This document shows positions 12,701-21,079 of a DNA stretch of 64,000 bases, piece after piece. The stretch covers positions 122,345,631-122,409,630 of the forward strand of contig CM039462.1 in NCBI GenBank assembly GCA_022414725.1, read 5' to 3'. Numbering within the stretch: the first letter of the stretch is position 1; every line of letters starts with the position of its first letter. A program made the position numbers and the translations under genes. This DNA is from Microglena sp. YARC. Lineage: Eukaryota; Chlorophyta; Chlorophyceae; Chlamydomonadales; Chlamydomonadaceae. The notes beneath the pieces were generated by a model that worked only from the letters and a program-made list of their open reading frames with translations, was not told the origin of the DNA and did not search any database.

Positions 12701-14370
12701 ACCCCTACCATAAGGTTGGAGGCTGCGCTTCAGCCTTGGCCTCAGAATTTACTGGAATAGCAGAACAACTAAAGTATATACTATATTATAAAATATATAC
12801 ATAAGAACATCGGACTCTTCGTTTGTTCGTTCGTTTGCGGTGTCATGCCGTACCGTACTGCTGCCAGCTGCGGAAACCTTAGATTGCCAGCTGCGCCTCA
12901 CCACCATTTGTATCAAGCATGCGCACGTCTTTCGCTATCCCGTTCTACCATTGCATCGCTTTCGTTATGTTATCGTGAGTTAGTGGACTTTCTTGAGACC
13001 TCCATGGCCATTCTTTCTCGCTGAGCGTTCTCGCCCTTGCACTGTGAACCGCGTGCCTGCAAGCTCTTCAGATTGTATTCAGGGGTTCACGGTACCCCCC
13101 CCCCCCCCCCCCCCCCCCCCAGCCATAGCCCAAGTCAGGCTAAACCCTGCCCCGTACCCTCACCACCACCACACACACGCACACATTCTTTCGGCAGGTA
13201 TGTCACTGCACGGTATGCAATGTGAGAGAGCGAAATAATTAACTTAATAATCTGTTTTTCTGGGTCAACATGACAGTTTGCCCCAGCCTGAGCTTCGACC
13301 TCTTCATCTTTTTTCATCATCAGAGTCCACAGCTGAAGTGACAGAGAAACAGGCAACCTATATGCAGCGTCGCTAAAAAGTGGCGGAGAGTGTTTGCGAC
13401 GGAGCAACAGGTGGCAACGGAAGCGAGTTAGTAGCGAGACCGTTGGCTGACGTGTCAGGCTTCATCTCGGTCAGACGGTCGGCCAATAAGGGGAGTAGGG
13501 GAGTATGTGCGTGTTCGTGGATGCAGGGGACAGGGAGGGGGGGGGGGGGGGGGAGGAGACGAGAGAGAAGAGAGAGAAGAGAAGGGAGGAAGAGTGGGGA
13601 AGAGGGATTTAAAAATTGTATTTGTATATGTAGCATACACGGTTACGTACATACCTATATATGCACCCTACATGTATACATACATACCTATATAAGTACC
13701 CTTCACGAATACACTTGTACACGCACACAAATGTAACCTTTGATCGTTAATTGGAGAAAGGTTGGAATCCCTCAATTCACCCACCCACCCACCCCAAAAA
13801 TGTGGAGAGGGCTTGTCTTGGGTCTACAATGGCCTGTCTACCACCATGTCATGATGCAGATGAGGATGGTGAGATGTAACGAATGAAATGTAATGAACCG
13901 AAATAGTATGTGTGTATGTTTTGAGTTTTATGGTGATGATAGAAGGTAATGAATCAATATAGTATGTCTGTATGTGTACACATTTTGAGTTTGATGGTGA
14001 TGATATAATGTTATGAGTGAAAGATGATGGAATGTATGAATTATTATGAATGAATGTAGCATATATATATTGGGTTTGCTTTTTGTGGCACCACACTTCC
14101 GCTGACACCCTAAACCCTGGCATCACACTTCCTCTCTTTAAACTGTTCATCATACTGCTCATATCACAGTAGCGCTGTCGCACGAACTCAGGGCCCCCGT
14201 CGTACTGGGATCACACCGAGTCGCTCAATTTGCGACGCATCGCACGGAAAGAACTGCACTGCGCTTCACGTTGTGAACATATGGTGTGTTGAGGACTGGG
14301 TTTTGAAGTGCAATATGTCCATATAGCCCTTTATTGCAGAATGAATTTATCACTGTAGCACGAACTTTGC

Positions 14371-14429
<59 letters not shown>

Positions 14430-15700
14430 TCGGTAAAACGATTGTTTGGGTTTCAGTTGATCAGTGATTTTTCGTTTTAGCCCCTCCTGTCACTGTTGGG
14501 CTGGTCCTTTTAGCCTATTAGGCCGACCCCTGCACTGTGACGACAACAGCACAGCGCAGGTGTGTGCGCAGGTGTGTCCACAGTTAAAATTTAAATTTGA
14601 ATCATTCATCATACTGCGCAGGTGTGTGCTCAGGTTTGTCCACAGTTTAAATTTAAATTTGAATCATTCATCATACTGCGCAGGTTTTTGCACAGGTGTG
14701 TCCACAGTTTAAATCTAAATTTAAATGGTTTGCCATACTGCGCAGGTTTTTGCACAGGTGTGTGCCCAGGTGTGTCCACAGCCATGGTGATTCCAGACCA
14801 TGCGCCGGTGCCAGTTTTCGGCGGTAAGTCGCAGGAAGGGCTCTTCTTTGGGGCTTTTATTGTCATCTTCTAGGCAGCTCCCTGAGCCAGCCACTCACTG
14901 GGCTATGGCCCAAATTTTCAGTCGGGCTTTATATACATCTGTTCCTACCAGACCATTCCCCTCCAGCCATCCAACAGACCATCTCTTGTACAAACCATTC
15001 AATTGAAAATTGCGACGAGGTTGGGCAAGTCTCTTTAGCCTAATTGGCTACCCACTGGACTGTAACATATAGACAGACAGGCAGTGTGACACACCCAGCC
15101 ATCCAACAGACCACCTTTTTCGAATAAACCATGAATTAGGCACCATGGCTGCACTATCAAAAGTCCTGCCCTCCACCCACCCTCCCGCCCACCATCTGCT
15201 CCGGCATAGCCTCTCCCCTCCCCCCCAACCCACCTACCACCCACGCACGCGCCCCTTTTAATTTCCTAATGATGCACCGGCCACACCGGCCCCTGCAGAT
15301 ACAACAGCTCAAGGCCATCGGGGAACGAAAGTAGACCCAGCTTGCAAACCTTTCATCCTGCTGCTTGTCTGATAGGCTACACAACATATCAACCATTCAT
15401 CAACAATAAATATAAATAATGTGAAATTAGTGCTGATTATAATGCTTGCTTGCTTGCTGCGATATTGTCTTTCTTGTTCTGAGGATTTGTTGGAAGACCC
15501 CGCAGGTGTTGTGGAGCGGGCTTGGCTTGGGCCAACAAAGGCCTGCCGATGACATTGTAATGTAATGTAATCATGCCCCTGCCACATCTGTCTCCGCAGA
15601 GACAGCAGCTCAAGGGCAGTGGAGTATGAATGTAGACCCAAGCAGCTCTTCAATTGTCTTCGGTGCCCCATCAGGCGCGCCTACCTTTGGCAGAGGCTAG
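3713..15700 (+). CDS. IBR5: IBR5-like dual-specificity protein phosphatase (8 exons, 240 aa)
   Basis: Exons are 3713-3769, 5294-5470, 6521-6617, 9324-9381, 9802-9908, 11376-11459, 14782-14823 and 15600-15700; they sum to 723 nt (240 codons plus TAG). The N-terminus MKQKRDREEACFICGHYHD, followed by ACSICGH, reproduces the paired CxxC head of plant IBR5. In plants IBR5 is a MAPK-directed phosphatase in auxin and abscisic-acid responses. The phosphatase domain begins at PTAIISGFLYLGSYD and is joined across exons 3-5. The active-site loop reads V-Y-C-M-S-G-T-S-R (Cys124, Arg130), so CX5R is kept, but the invariant His before Cys is Tyr. The usual general-acid Asp is not evident in YYTVSCTPPD. Exon 6 corresponds to the helix after PS..ISPE. 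The tail VFGAPSGAPTFGRG resembles the FG-containing plant tail. Plant IBR5 is about 257 aa. The 42-nt exon 7 is the least certain. Confidence 0.88.
4838..4993 (+). mobile_element. MITE-like element, AGGGACC...GGTTCCCT termini
   Basis: This short AT-rich, palindrome-rich element starts AGGGACCAGCATATCA and ends ATCACATTGCGGTTCCCT, with internal TATGATATC motifs. Related copies lie at 5621-5769 and 12067-12206 (opposite orientation), 18761-18862 (partial) and 21610-21688 (short). It encodes no protein, so it looks like a non-autonomous DNA element. It lies in IBR5 intron 1. Confidence 0.6.
5155..5205 (+). repeat. Decayed echo of IBR5 exon 2 5' end
   Basis: The sequence around TGTGCAGTACGATGGCGGCC repeats the acceptor and first codons of exon 2 (TTTGCAGTACGAAGGTGGCC at 5289). 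The similarity runs to GGTCATGTCATG and extends upstream into the intron (AAACC, CTTCCCCTTCACACACCACC), so this is a tandem duplication that includes intron sequence. Confidence 0.75.
5543..5592 (+). repeat. Decayed echo of IBR5 exon 2 3' end
   Basis: AGGTGTTGAGGGCCATGGGA, continuing to CACTGCTTGAATGTAAG, copies the last 12 codons and the GTAAG donor of exon 2 (5428-5475). The copy still carries a usable-looking donor. Confidence 0.75.
5621..5769 (-). mobile_element. MITE-like element, second copy (reverse)
   Basis: It begins AGGGAACGGCAATATGATAC and ends ACATGATATATCCCT, the reverse arrangement of the element at 4838-4993, with the same internal CAGTCTGACTTGG and CTCGCCTTAAGTCAACATCA blocks. 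Confidence 0.55.
6183..6520 (+). repeat. Pyrimidine-rich intron end before IBR5 exon 3
   Basis: A poly-C tract and (CAA)n at 6191-6242 are followed by three or four imperfect copies of a CACCATCTT-CACCCACCCCACCC unit. The last copy merges into the real acceptor (CCCCTCTGCAG at 6510-6520). The polypyrimidine tract appears to have been multiplied. Confidence 0.6.
6700..6740 (+). repeat. Direct echo of IBR5 exon 3 3' end
   Basis: GATTGCTTTAATTTTCTAGG, followed by TATGCATTGTTGTTACA, matches the end of exon 3 and its donor region (GAATGCTTCAATTTTCTCGG, then TGTGTGAGTTGTTACAG) at 6599-6637. Confidence 0.65.
6878..6985 (-). repeat. Inverted echo of IBR5 exon 3 3' end
   Basis: On the minus strand this reads GTGTCCTACACACCGCCTGA, then CTTCCAAAAAAGC, then TTCAATTTTCTAGGTGTGT. 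It matches exon 3 (GTGTCCTGCACACCGCCTGA) and runs into the donor and the 'gttacagtccaggggtagcc' sequence after it. Exon and intron start were therefore copied together in inverted orientation. Confidence 0.8.
7054..7083 (+). repeat. Poly-G run
   Basis: An uninterrupted G tract of about 25 or more bases in IBR5 intron 3. A similar run is at 9018-9044. No coding content was seen across 7300-9300; the stretch holds a 'GGCGCCCATTCTGAGCGCTC' tandem family (8158-8375) and G-rich low-complexity DNA. Confidence 0.7.
8155..8390 (+). repeat. Tandem repeat, CATCAGGCGCCCATTCTGAG family
   Basis: About eight imperfect units of CTCATCAG plus GCGCCCATTCTGAGCGCT or AATCATT, separated by TTCTGTTGCGTTGTT. The frames through it are short and unconserved. 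It lies inside IBR5 intron 3. Confidence 0.6.
9142..9272 (+). repeat. (CATA)n-type microsatellite
   Basis: Runs of CATACATACATA, with CATAACTGCATA and CATAACTACATA variants, end about 50 bp before IBR5 exon 4. Confidence 0.75.
9440..9775 (+). repeat. About 60-bp tandem array made of IBR5 exon 5 acceptor echoes
   Basis: Six or seven units of ACAACCCAACATGTATTTAA plus ACCCTTCAGATATATCACC. The first unit (TTCAAACCCTTCAGATCTCC, then CACCATCGTTAC) closely matches the true acceptor and start of exon 5 (TTCAAACTTTCAGATCCCCC, then ACAGTCGTCATT) at 9789-9819. The array is thus a multiplied splice-acceptor junction. Confidence 0.75.
9925..10530 (+). repeat. About 72-bp tandem array made of IBR5 exon 5 donor echoes
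   Basis: About nine units of ACCCTGGTCAGTTGCTGGTG plus TGGAATGAATGAATGGTGATGACATGG and (GAT)n. They match the real exon 5 end and donor (CAACCTGGTGAGTTGTTGGA, then GTGGAACGAATGAATG) at 9901-9938. Another copy with CATCCAACCTGGTGCATTGT is at 10,814-10,850. In most units the donor GTGAG has become GTCAG. Confidence 0.75.
11270..11335 (+). repeat. (CAA)n microsatellite
   Basis: CAACAACAACAACAACAACA tract before IBR5 exon 6. Confidence 0.7.
11475..11900 (+). repeat. Echoes of IBR5 exon 6 3' end
   Basis: Five or more copies of GGGCTGGCAGCATTAGATAC followed by AGGTGGGTGCCA. Three are extended with GAAAATGTACGGCTCAACC, and one at 11,807-11,890 reaches back to GGCGATTGACAGAGTTAGAG. All echo exon 6 (11,376-11,459) with its GTGGGT donor. 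Confidence 0.8.
12067..12206 (-). mobile_element. MITE-like element, third copy
   Basis: AGGGAACGGCAATGTGATGT at one end and CATCATATGATATGCTGGTCC at the other, with the same internal blocks as the copies at 4838 and 5621. Confidence 0.6.
13096..13121 (+). repeat. Poly-C run
   Basis: Homopolymer C tract. The 12,400-14,350 stretch also holds poly-G with (GAGA)n (13,538-13,590) and (CATA)-type tracts (13,640-13,720), with no recognisable exon. Confidence 0.6.
14372..14428 (+). repeat. 57-base poly-C homopolymer
   Basis: Uninterrupted run of 57 cytosines counted from the sequence, within IBR5 intron 6. Confidence 0.9.
14560..14781 (+). repeat. Acceptor-side echo array before IBR5 exon 7
   Basis: About three and a half units of roughly 65 bp ('actgcgcaggtgtgtg', 'caggtgtgtccacag', then AATTTAAATTTGAATCATTC). 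The real acceptor of exon 7 (GTGTGTCCACAG, 14,770-14,781) is the end of the last unit. Confidence 0.7.
15291..15335 (+). repeat. Echo of IBR5 exon 8 5' end
   Basis: CCTGCAGATACAACAGCTCA, then AGGCCATCGGGGAACGAAAGTAGACCC, resembles the acceptor and start of exon 8 (CCGCAGAGACAGCAGCTCAA) at 15,594-15,640. The real exon was chosen because only it gives the IBR5-like SSSSIVFG tail. Confidence 0.65.
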
Positions 15701-16383
15701 TTCAAAGCTTTTCTTGTCGGATACGAGCAGCAGCTTCTAGGTAGCTCCCTGAGCCAGCGCTTGGGCTACCTTGGTGGCGGCTGCTTGAACTTCTCTACAT
15801 GGCTCCAGCCTTTAAGGCTGATCGCTGTCTTCGGCAGTAAAACAACCAATTCAAATCAAAGCAGTTGTATCACAAAATGTTGTGTTTGGTGGAGGCTACC
15901 CCTGGACCAGGTTTCTTTTGAAGTGAAGGAACTGGTGTCTTTACTGAGCACCATGCTGCTCCTAGTAGCTTTGGGGGTGATCCTAGCAGCTTTGGGCTCT
16001 AAAGGAACCCCCGCAAGACTGCAAGGTAGGTACCAAGTTACAGGAATCAGTACTTGGGCTACAAGTAGCACCTTCAAGACAAGTTCTAAGAGCATGTCGC
16101 AAGCGACACGGAAAAACGCTTTAGCAGTCACCAGCAGGGAGTTTCGAAAGTAGTGGAGAGAGTAGCTACTCGTAGCCGAATAGAGCTTCAAACACTGAAC
16201 AACTTGTGCGAAGGATCTTGACCGCTGCGATGCTGATAACTCTAGTAATGCGCACTCCAACTACGAGCAAAATGTTTGGCTGCGGATGTTGTCGGAATCG
16301 TTCAAACGCCTGGACATCTGTCGGACAGACAGCGGACAGACGGCCAGTCTGCCCTGGACAGTAACATATTCTGGGTATATGCT

Positions 16384-17311
16384 GGGTTCATGACTTGCGT
16401 TGTGCTCTCCACAAGCTAGGATCCAGTAAAAACATCAACATTTTGGAGGCTGTCGATGTCGAAGGTATTATGTCTGAAGTTTTTGAGTCATGGAGGTTTA
16501 AGTACCCAAGTGACACCAATGCAGTTAGAGACATCCCTGATGAGAGAAGGGTTGGCTTTAAACGCCTCCGATACCAAAAATGGTTCGCAGCCAACAGCAA
16601 TGATGAGAATGGCTTGATTCCCTTTACATCCGCCTTACATAAGCAGGATCAGATTCGTTCTATAGCACAGTTTAGAATGGGTTCCCATTGGCTGAACACA
16701 GAAAGAATGAGGGTGGTGGATAGAGCACACATCCCTCGCTCAATGAGACACTGTCAAATGTGTGGGTTCCAAAAACTGAGGATGAAATGCATATGTTTGA
16801 GTGCCCTTTTTATAATGATATTCGCCTCCGCTACCAGAATCTGTTTACAGATATTTATAGGCATGTCCATGAGGATACCGACTTAACCGTATGGAATGTG
16901 GAATTCTGCGATTCCACATTCAGAACCTTTATGAATGGAAATGGCACTAAGTCTTTTTGGAGCAACCTAGCCGACTATCTTTCTACTTGTAGAAGAGCAA
17001 GACAGGAAGCCCTGGACTGCTTAGTGGCACCGTAATTTATTATCCCTTTTTTTTCTTCTTGAGACTTCTCATTTGTTAGCTTCTTACCTCCGCCACTGTA
17101 AGTGGTTGAGATCTGGGTCCTGCTCTAAGGGGTTTAATACCTACGCCACCAAAACGGTGGTTGGGAGTTTGGTTTGTTTGTCCTCGACACACCCCTGATG
17201 TAATGGGGTTTTTTGCTTTGTGGGTGCTTTTTCTTTTTGTTTAAAGCACAGAGTCTCATACACCCTCGCGGTGTCAAGTAGACTTTAACATGTAATGTAA
17301 TGTAATGTAAT
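16384..17311 (+). mobile_element. 5'-truncated non-LTR retrotransposon (LINE-like), 3' end
   Basis: Two overlapping frames (16,395-16,886 and 16,760-17,035) encode the C-terminus of a LINE-type reverse-transcriptase ORF. It reads RSIAQFRMGSHWL, then CQMC, and after one frameshift near 16,762, EDEMHMFECPFYNDIRL; this is a C-x2-C...H-x4-C zinc knuckle typical of LINE C-termini. The stop at 17,033-17,035 is followed by a roughly 250-bp 3' region that includes an inverted CGCCAC...GGTGG segment, and by a (TGTAA)n tail. The 306 bp from 16,975 align without any indel to the copy at 44,481, so the family was recently active. No reverse-transcriptase catalytic core is present. Confidence 0.8.
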
Positions 17312-20300
17312 ATATGCACATACATGGTAGAAGCTAGTTGTATGTTTCAAGCCAGTAAAGCCATGCGTAGCCCACGAATGAATCGGTGTAGTCAGCCACA
17401 TGCAGCTGATAATGGTATGTCTCCAATGCTGAATACTCTCTACCCTACTTTCAGATCCTGGAATGATTGTGCGAGTTGTTTTTGGATTTATAACATGGCT
17501 TGTTTGTCGTGGTCAAAAGGGGTAGTGGTGCACGTTCGGTTGGTCGTGGGTCGGCATCTCCCGCCGACCCCTAAGTGCGCATACTATTATGTAGGAGTGG
17601 CAACACCATTCAAACTGTATACTCGGTGCCGCTGGTTTGTGTTGGGAGACCCACCTTTCATAACGAAATTCCTTTCATAACGACAAACAAACAACAAGTC
17701 CTAGGCAGCGTCAAAATTGGCAGAGAGTGTTGGCAACGGAATCGAGCAGACTGAAGCCAGTTAGATGCCGTTGGGTGTCATCGTCGGTCGGTCAAACGGA
17801 CAACAGGTGGCCCTGGGGTCTCCCGCCTCTCATAAGGTGGTGTGTGTGGGGGCGGGGGGGGGGGGGGGGGGGGGGGTCCGCCAAGAATGGTACATCAGCC
17901 CTCATCCCACCGACTGCAGACAGAGTAAAAGCGGTATGGGGATTATGAACACTGCTGCCTACACCACACTTAGGAGTATCGTGTACTCAATGTAATCACA
18001 TGGTTGCATTGTCCTATTAAGAACGGGCCATGAACCAGTGTGACGTGACATTCAAGTTGAACATTCAGTTGCATTAAAGGATAGATTCGGATTCGTCTAA
18101 TGTGTAACGTCAAACTTTATTCTTCTGAACAAATATGTCAACTTATGTAACCCCGAAGAAGAAAAAATCAAAACGTTCAATATCCGGGACCGTACGGGTA
18201 TCCTTAATGGTTGACAGTATTTTTTGCTTATAAAGTGTCAACGGAAGGAACTCGACAATATTTGAGATAACAGGGTTCTGATTCCCCCAAGAATCTGATT
18301 TCCCAAAATGAGAACAAACCGATTCCTCTACAACTCTACATTACTCGATGTGCAATCCAGAGTTGGAAGGCCGTGATAAGCTGCCTCTGTTTGTATCGAT
18401 GATTGTATGAAGAGATTGGATAGAGTACCGGTATGTTTTGATAATAATGTTTGTAACGTGGACTTGGTTACATAGCTACAGCCATCAGTTTGGCTGCTCG
18501 TCGTCTTGGGAAGTGAAAGCAAAAGTACTTAACAGTGATCGAAATATCTAAAAGATCGTTATTTAAAGAAACCATACCGGTAATACATTGTGTTTTTTTG
18601 TGAAAGGTATTCTCTCCCAACACAAAACAGCGGCACCGAAGATTATGGTCGAATGGTATTGCCACTCCTACAAAAGAGTAGGTGCGCAAAGGGAATACCG
18701 ACCCTCGACCAAACGAACATTCGCCACTAGCCATATTAACCCTGGCAGACAAGCTCTGGTCTGACTAGGCCAAAGTTACCATTTATATACAGTATCATAT
18801 GATGCAATTGGTATGATACCATACTCACCTTTGGTGAACATCATATGATATGCTGGTCCCCAGATATATCCATAAATCTAGCCCAGCCGCCCAGGTAGCT
18901 TAAGATTGCTGTTGCCATGTGGCCATTTGTAGAAGCTGTCATACTTTGATACAAGCGCAGTCCTAGGGAATTGCATTCAGTGAGAGGTTTCAAGGTGCAG
19001 TAGGTCAGTCTCGTCAATTACTTAGTTGATTAGTTCCATCTATAGAGGCGTCGCTAAGGAGACATAACTAGAAAACCACCACGAGGGCAGAGATCCAACA
19101 GTACTTCCCTTATAATGCTGTGTTTTGTGCATTCAAACATTATAACCTTTTAAGGTCCTTGGTGAATGACGGAGAAATCAGATAAGCATATGGTAAATTT
19201 TTGGTGCTTGCCAGGAGTACAGAAGAAGTCTGAAGGGTGCATGCCACAGCAAACATACGGTAGACAATCTGGAAGTGATCGAAGATTTGTTTTCCGAAGC
19301 CAATAGTAGGAATCCCGGGTCCATAAACGCTGGGTGTAGGTTGTAGCAGTGATTATGCTGCTCATTTCCACTCCGCCAATAGAAGGTGCGCGGCCTGAAT
19401 GCATACAGTCTTTTTGTTTCTGTCGAGGGGCAGGGGGTAGTCAATTGGGACAAGGGGCCTGTCCCAAGTTCAAATAATCAAGACGATTCTCGACTATCTA
19501 TACCATTATATATACCGGTACCATTATATAAAAGAAAAAACATACAATCAAACAGATACACATAAATCGGGTGTTTTTGTTCTTTTACAGTCTCGTAATA
19601 GCCCAAGGTTGAATGGGAAGTACAGTCCTGCCTGCGGTATACTCCACCCTGCGTGTATGCTATTCCACCACGCGCTGTGCACGTTCAAATCAGGTAGGCA
19701 GTATGGAGCCAATTGGTTCGTGTGTTTGAAGGATTTTCGCCTCAGGATGGTGGACTCCATGCACAAATCAGCGCTCACCGAAGGTTCGGAAAGAAAGGAG
19801 CAGAAATTCCTACTTAGACAACCCTTGGCAAGGCAGGGCATGGCAAACCAATTGGTATGGGTTTCTAATTATCAAAATCTGCAACTGATGCCAGCTGGGA
19901 TAGTATTGTGTCATAAGCAACCCACTTTCACTCATAGTACCTTCAAACCTGTTTTCTTCTTCCAACAAATTGTAAATTTTTACATCCAGAAATTGGCCTG
20001 GCCTCATTCTGTTACAAATCAGAATTGTGATGCTAGTATTGGTCCTGTTCCAGCCTCTTTCTATACATAGAATCAGCCATAAAAGTGTAACATATCACAT
20101 AAAAATACGATTCCACACAGGCCAGGGTCGTCCGTCTAGCGGTTTGATAGTGCCAAAAGCGACCTGAAATCGCACCAGCCAGAAAGAGAAATATCTAATA
20201 ATGGCACTTCCCTATTTTGCGCACCTAAGAAAAAACCCAATGCTTCAAAATGCCTCTCTTACTATAGAAGACATACCTCCTATTGCAAGAGGACAAGTCA

Positions 20301-20890
20301 TTCAAGTGTCCAATCCGCTTAGTATGCTCCCTGGTTCCCGTGAATATCGCACGGGAGGGACTTGGAATTGGAAGATGGTAAGCAGCCCAGAGTTAGCTGA
20401 AAACCATTTAATAATTCAAATTCAAATCCAAGAGTTCCTCCTCTTGCAAGAACCCTGATGAGAAGGTCATGCGCTCAAACACGATCGATACAAAATCACT
20501 AATATATGTTATATGTGATCAGTCCTGAGCCCAAGGCCAGTCCCTTGGCTCACGCCATCTTTCAGGCAGCTACCCTGGCTGGCTACTTAGCTGACTGGCT
20601 TGCTGGCTATGCAGACTGTCTGCATAGCTGGCTGGCTGGCTATGCAGCCATACTGACTGAAACCTATAGCACGTAAATCTAGGTGTCGTTATTGTACGAC
20701 ACAGTACATGCCCGGAACAGGTACTGAGCCCATTCCCGAGTCCAGGCTTCCGAATCTATTCCCCCAGTTGAACACAGCACAAAAGACAGCCCCCAGGACA
20801 GAATGGCTGGGATTGAATCCAGTTCAAAGTCCTGGGGGAGGGACCTATTCCTTGGCTCTGATAAAGAAACGATCCACAAGCCAAGACTAT
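17312..20890. other. Gene-poor intergenic DNA
   Basis: I see a poly-G run at 17,851-17,875, a partial MITE-like copy (18,761-18,862), and a block at 19,590-19,830 that resembles 11,905-12,013 (GAAGGATTTTCGCC / GAAGGACTTTCACC, then GGTTCGGAAAG). There are also interspersed 'agccagccactgggc' and 'ggttgggcaaatccctttag' fragments. An ORF at 20,201-20,458 runs into a repeat (20,370-20,400) shared with 38,350 and 39,545. Nothing here resembles a conserved gene. Confidence 0.5.
18761..18862 (-). mobile_element. MITE-like element, partial copy
   Basis: It contains GTCTGACTAGGCCAAAGTTA, ATGATACCATACTCACCTTTGG and CATCATATGATATGCTGGTCCCC, matching the copy at 12,067-12,206 but lacking its left end. 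Confidence 0.5.
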
Positions 20891-20891
20891 G

Positions 20892-21010
20892 AAATCAAAC
20901 CAAACCAAAGCAATACCCAACCCCAAGTGTGCATCTTCTCTTCCATGCTTTAGGCCTGGGTCTCCTCTGCAGCCACTCGTAGCTTCTCCTGGTTCCCAAC
21001 CCTGATGGTG
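20892..21010 (-). repeat. Echo of RLP24 exon 2 3' end
   Basis: AATCAAACCAAACCAAAGCA, then CAACCCCAAGTGTGCATC, then GGGTCTCCTCTGCAGCCACTC, repeats the end of RLP24 exon 2 and the DNA downstream of its stop (21,039-21,160) at a spacing of about 147 bp, with mutations that destroy the frame. Confidence 0.8.
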
Positions 21011-21079
21011 GGCAGCCTGATGGCTGGTAGACCATGTAATCAAACCAAACCAAAGCTATACCTAGCCCCAAGTGTGCAT

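Noticed and set aside
15291..15390. Alternative last exon of IBR5
   Set aside because: It has an acceptor and can be read in phase, but its translation does not resemble IBR5 tails, whereas 15,600-15,700 gives the VFGAPSGAPTFG-type ending; treated as an echo.
19609..20070. ORF of 153 aa
   Set aside because: Part of it matches a degraded repeat at 11,905-12,013, and no domain or splice pattern supports a gene.
20201..20458. ORF of 85 aa starting MALPYFAHLRKN
   Set aside because: Its second half is an interspersed repeat also at 38,350 and 39,545, and the first half has no recognisable homology; too weak to call.
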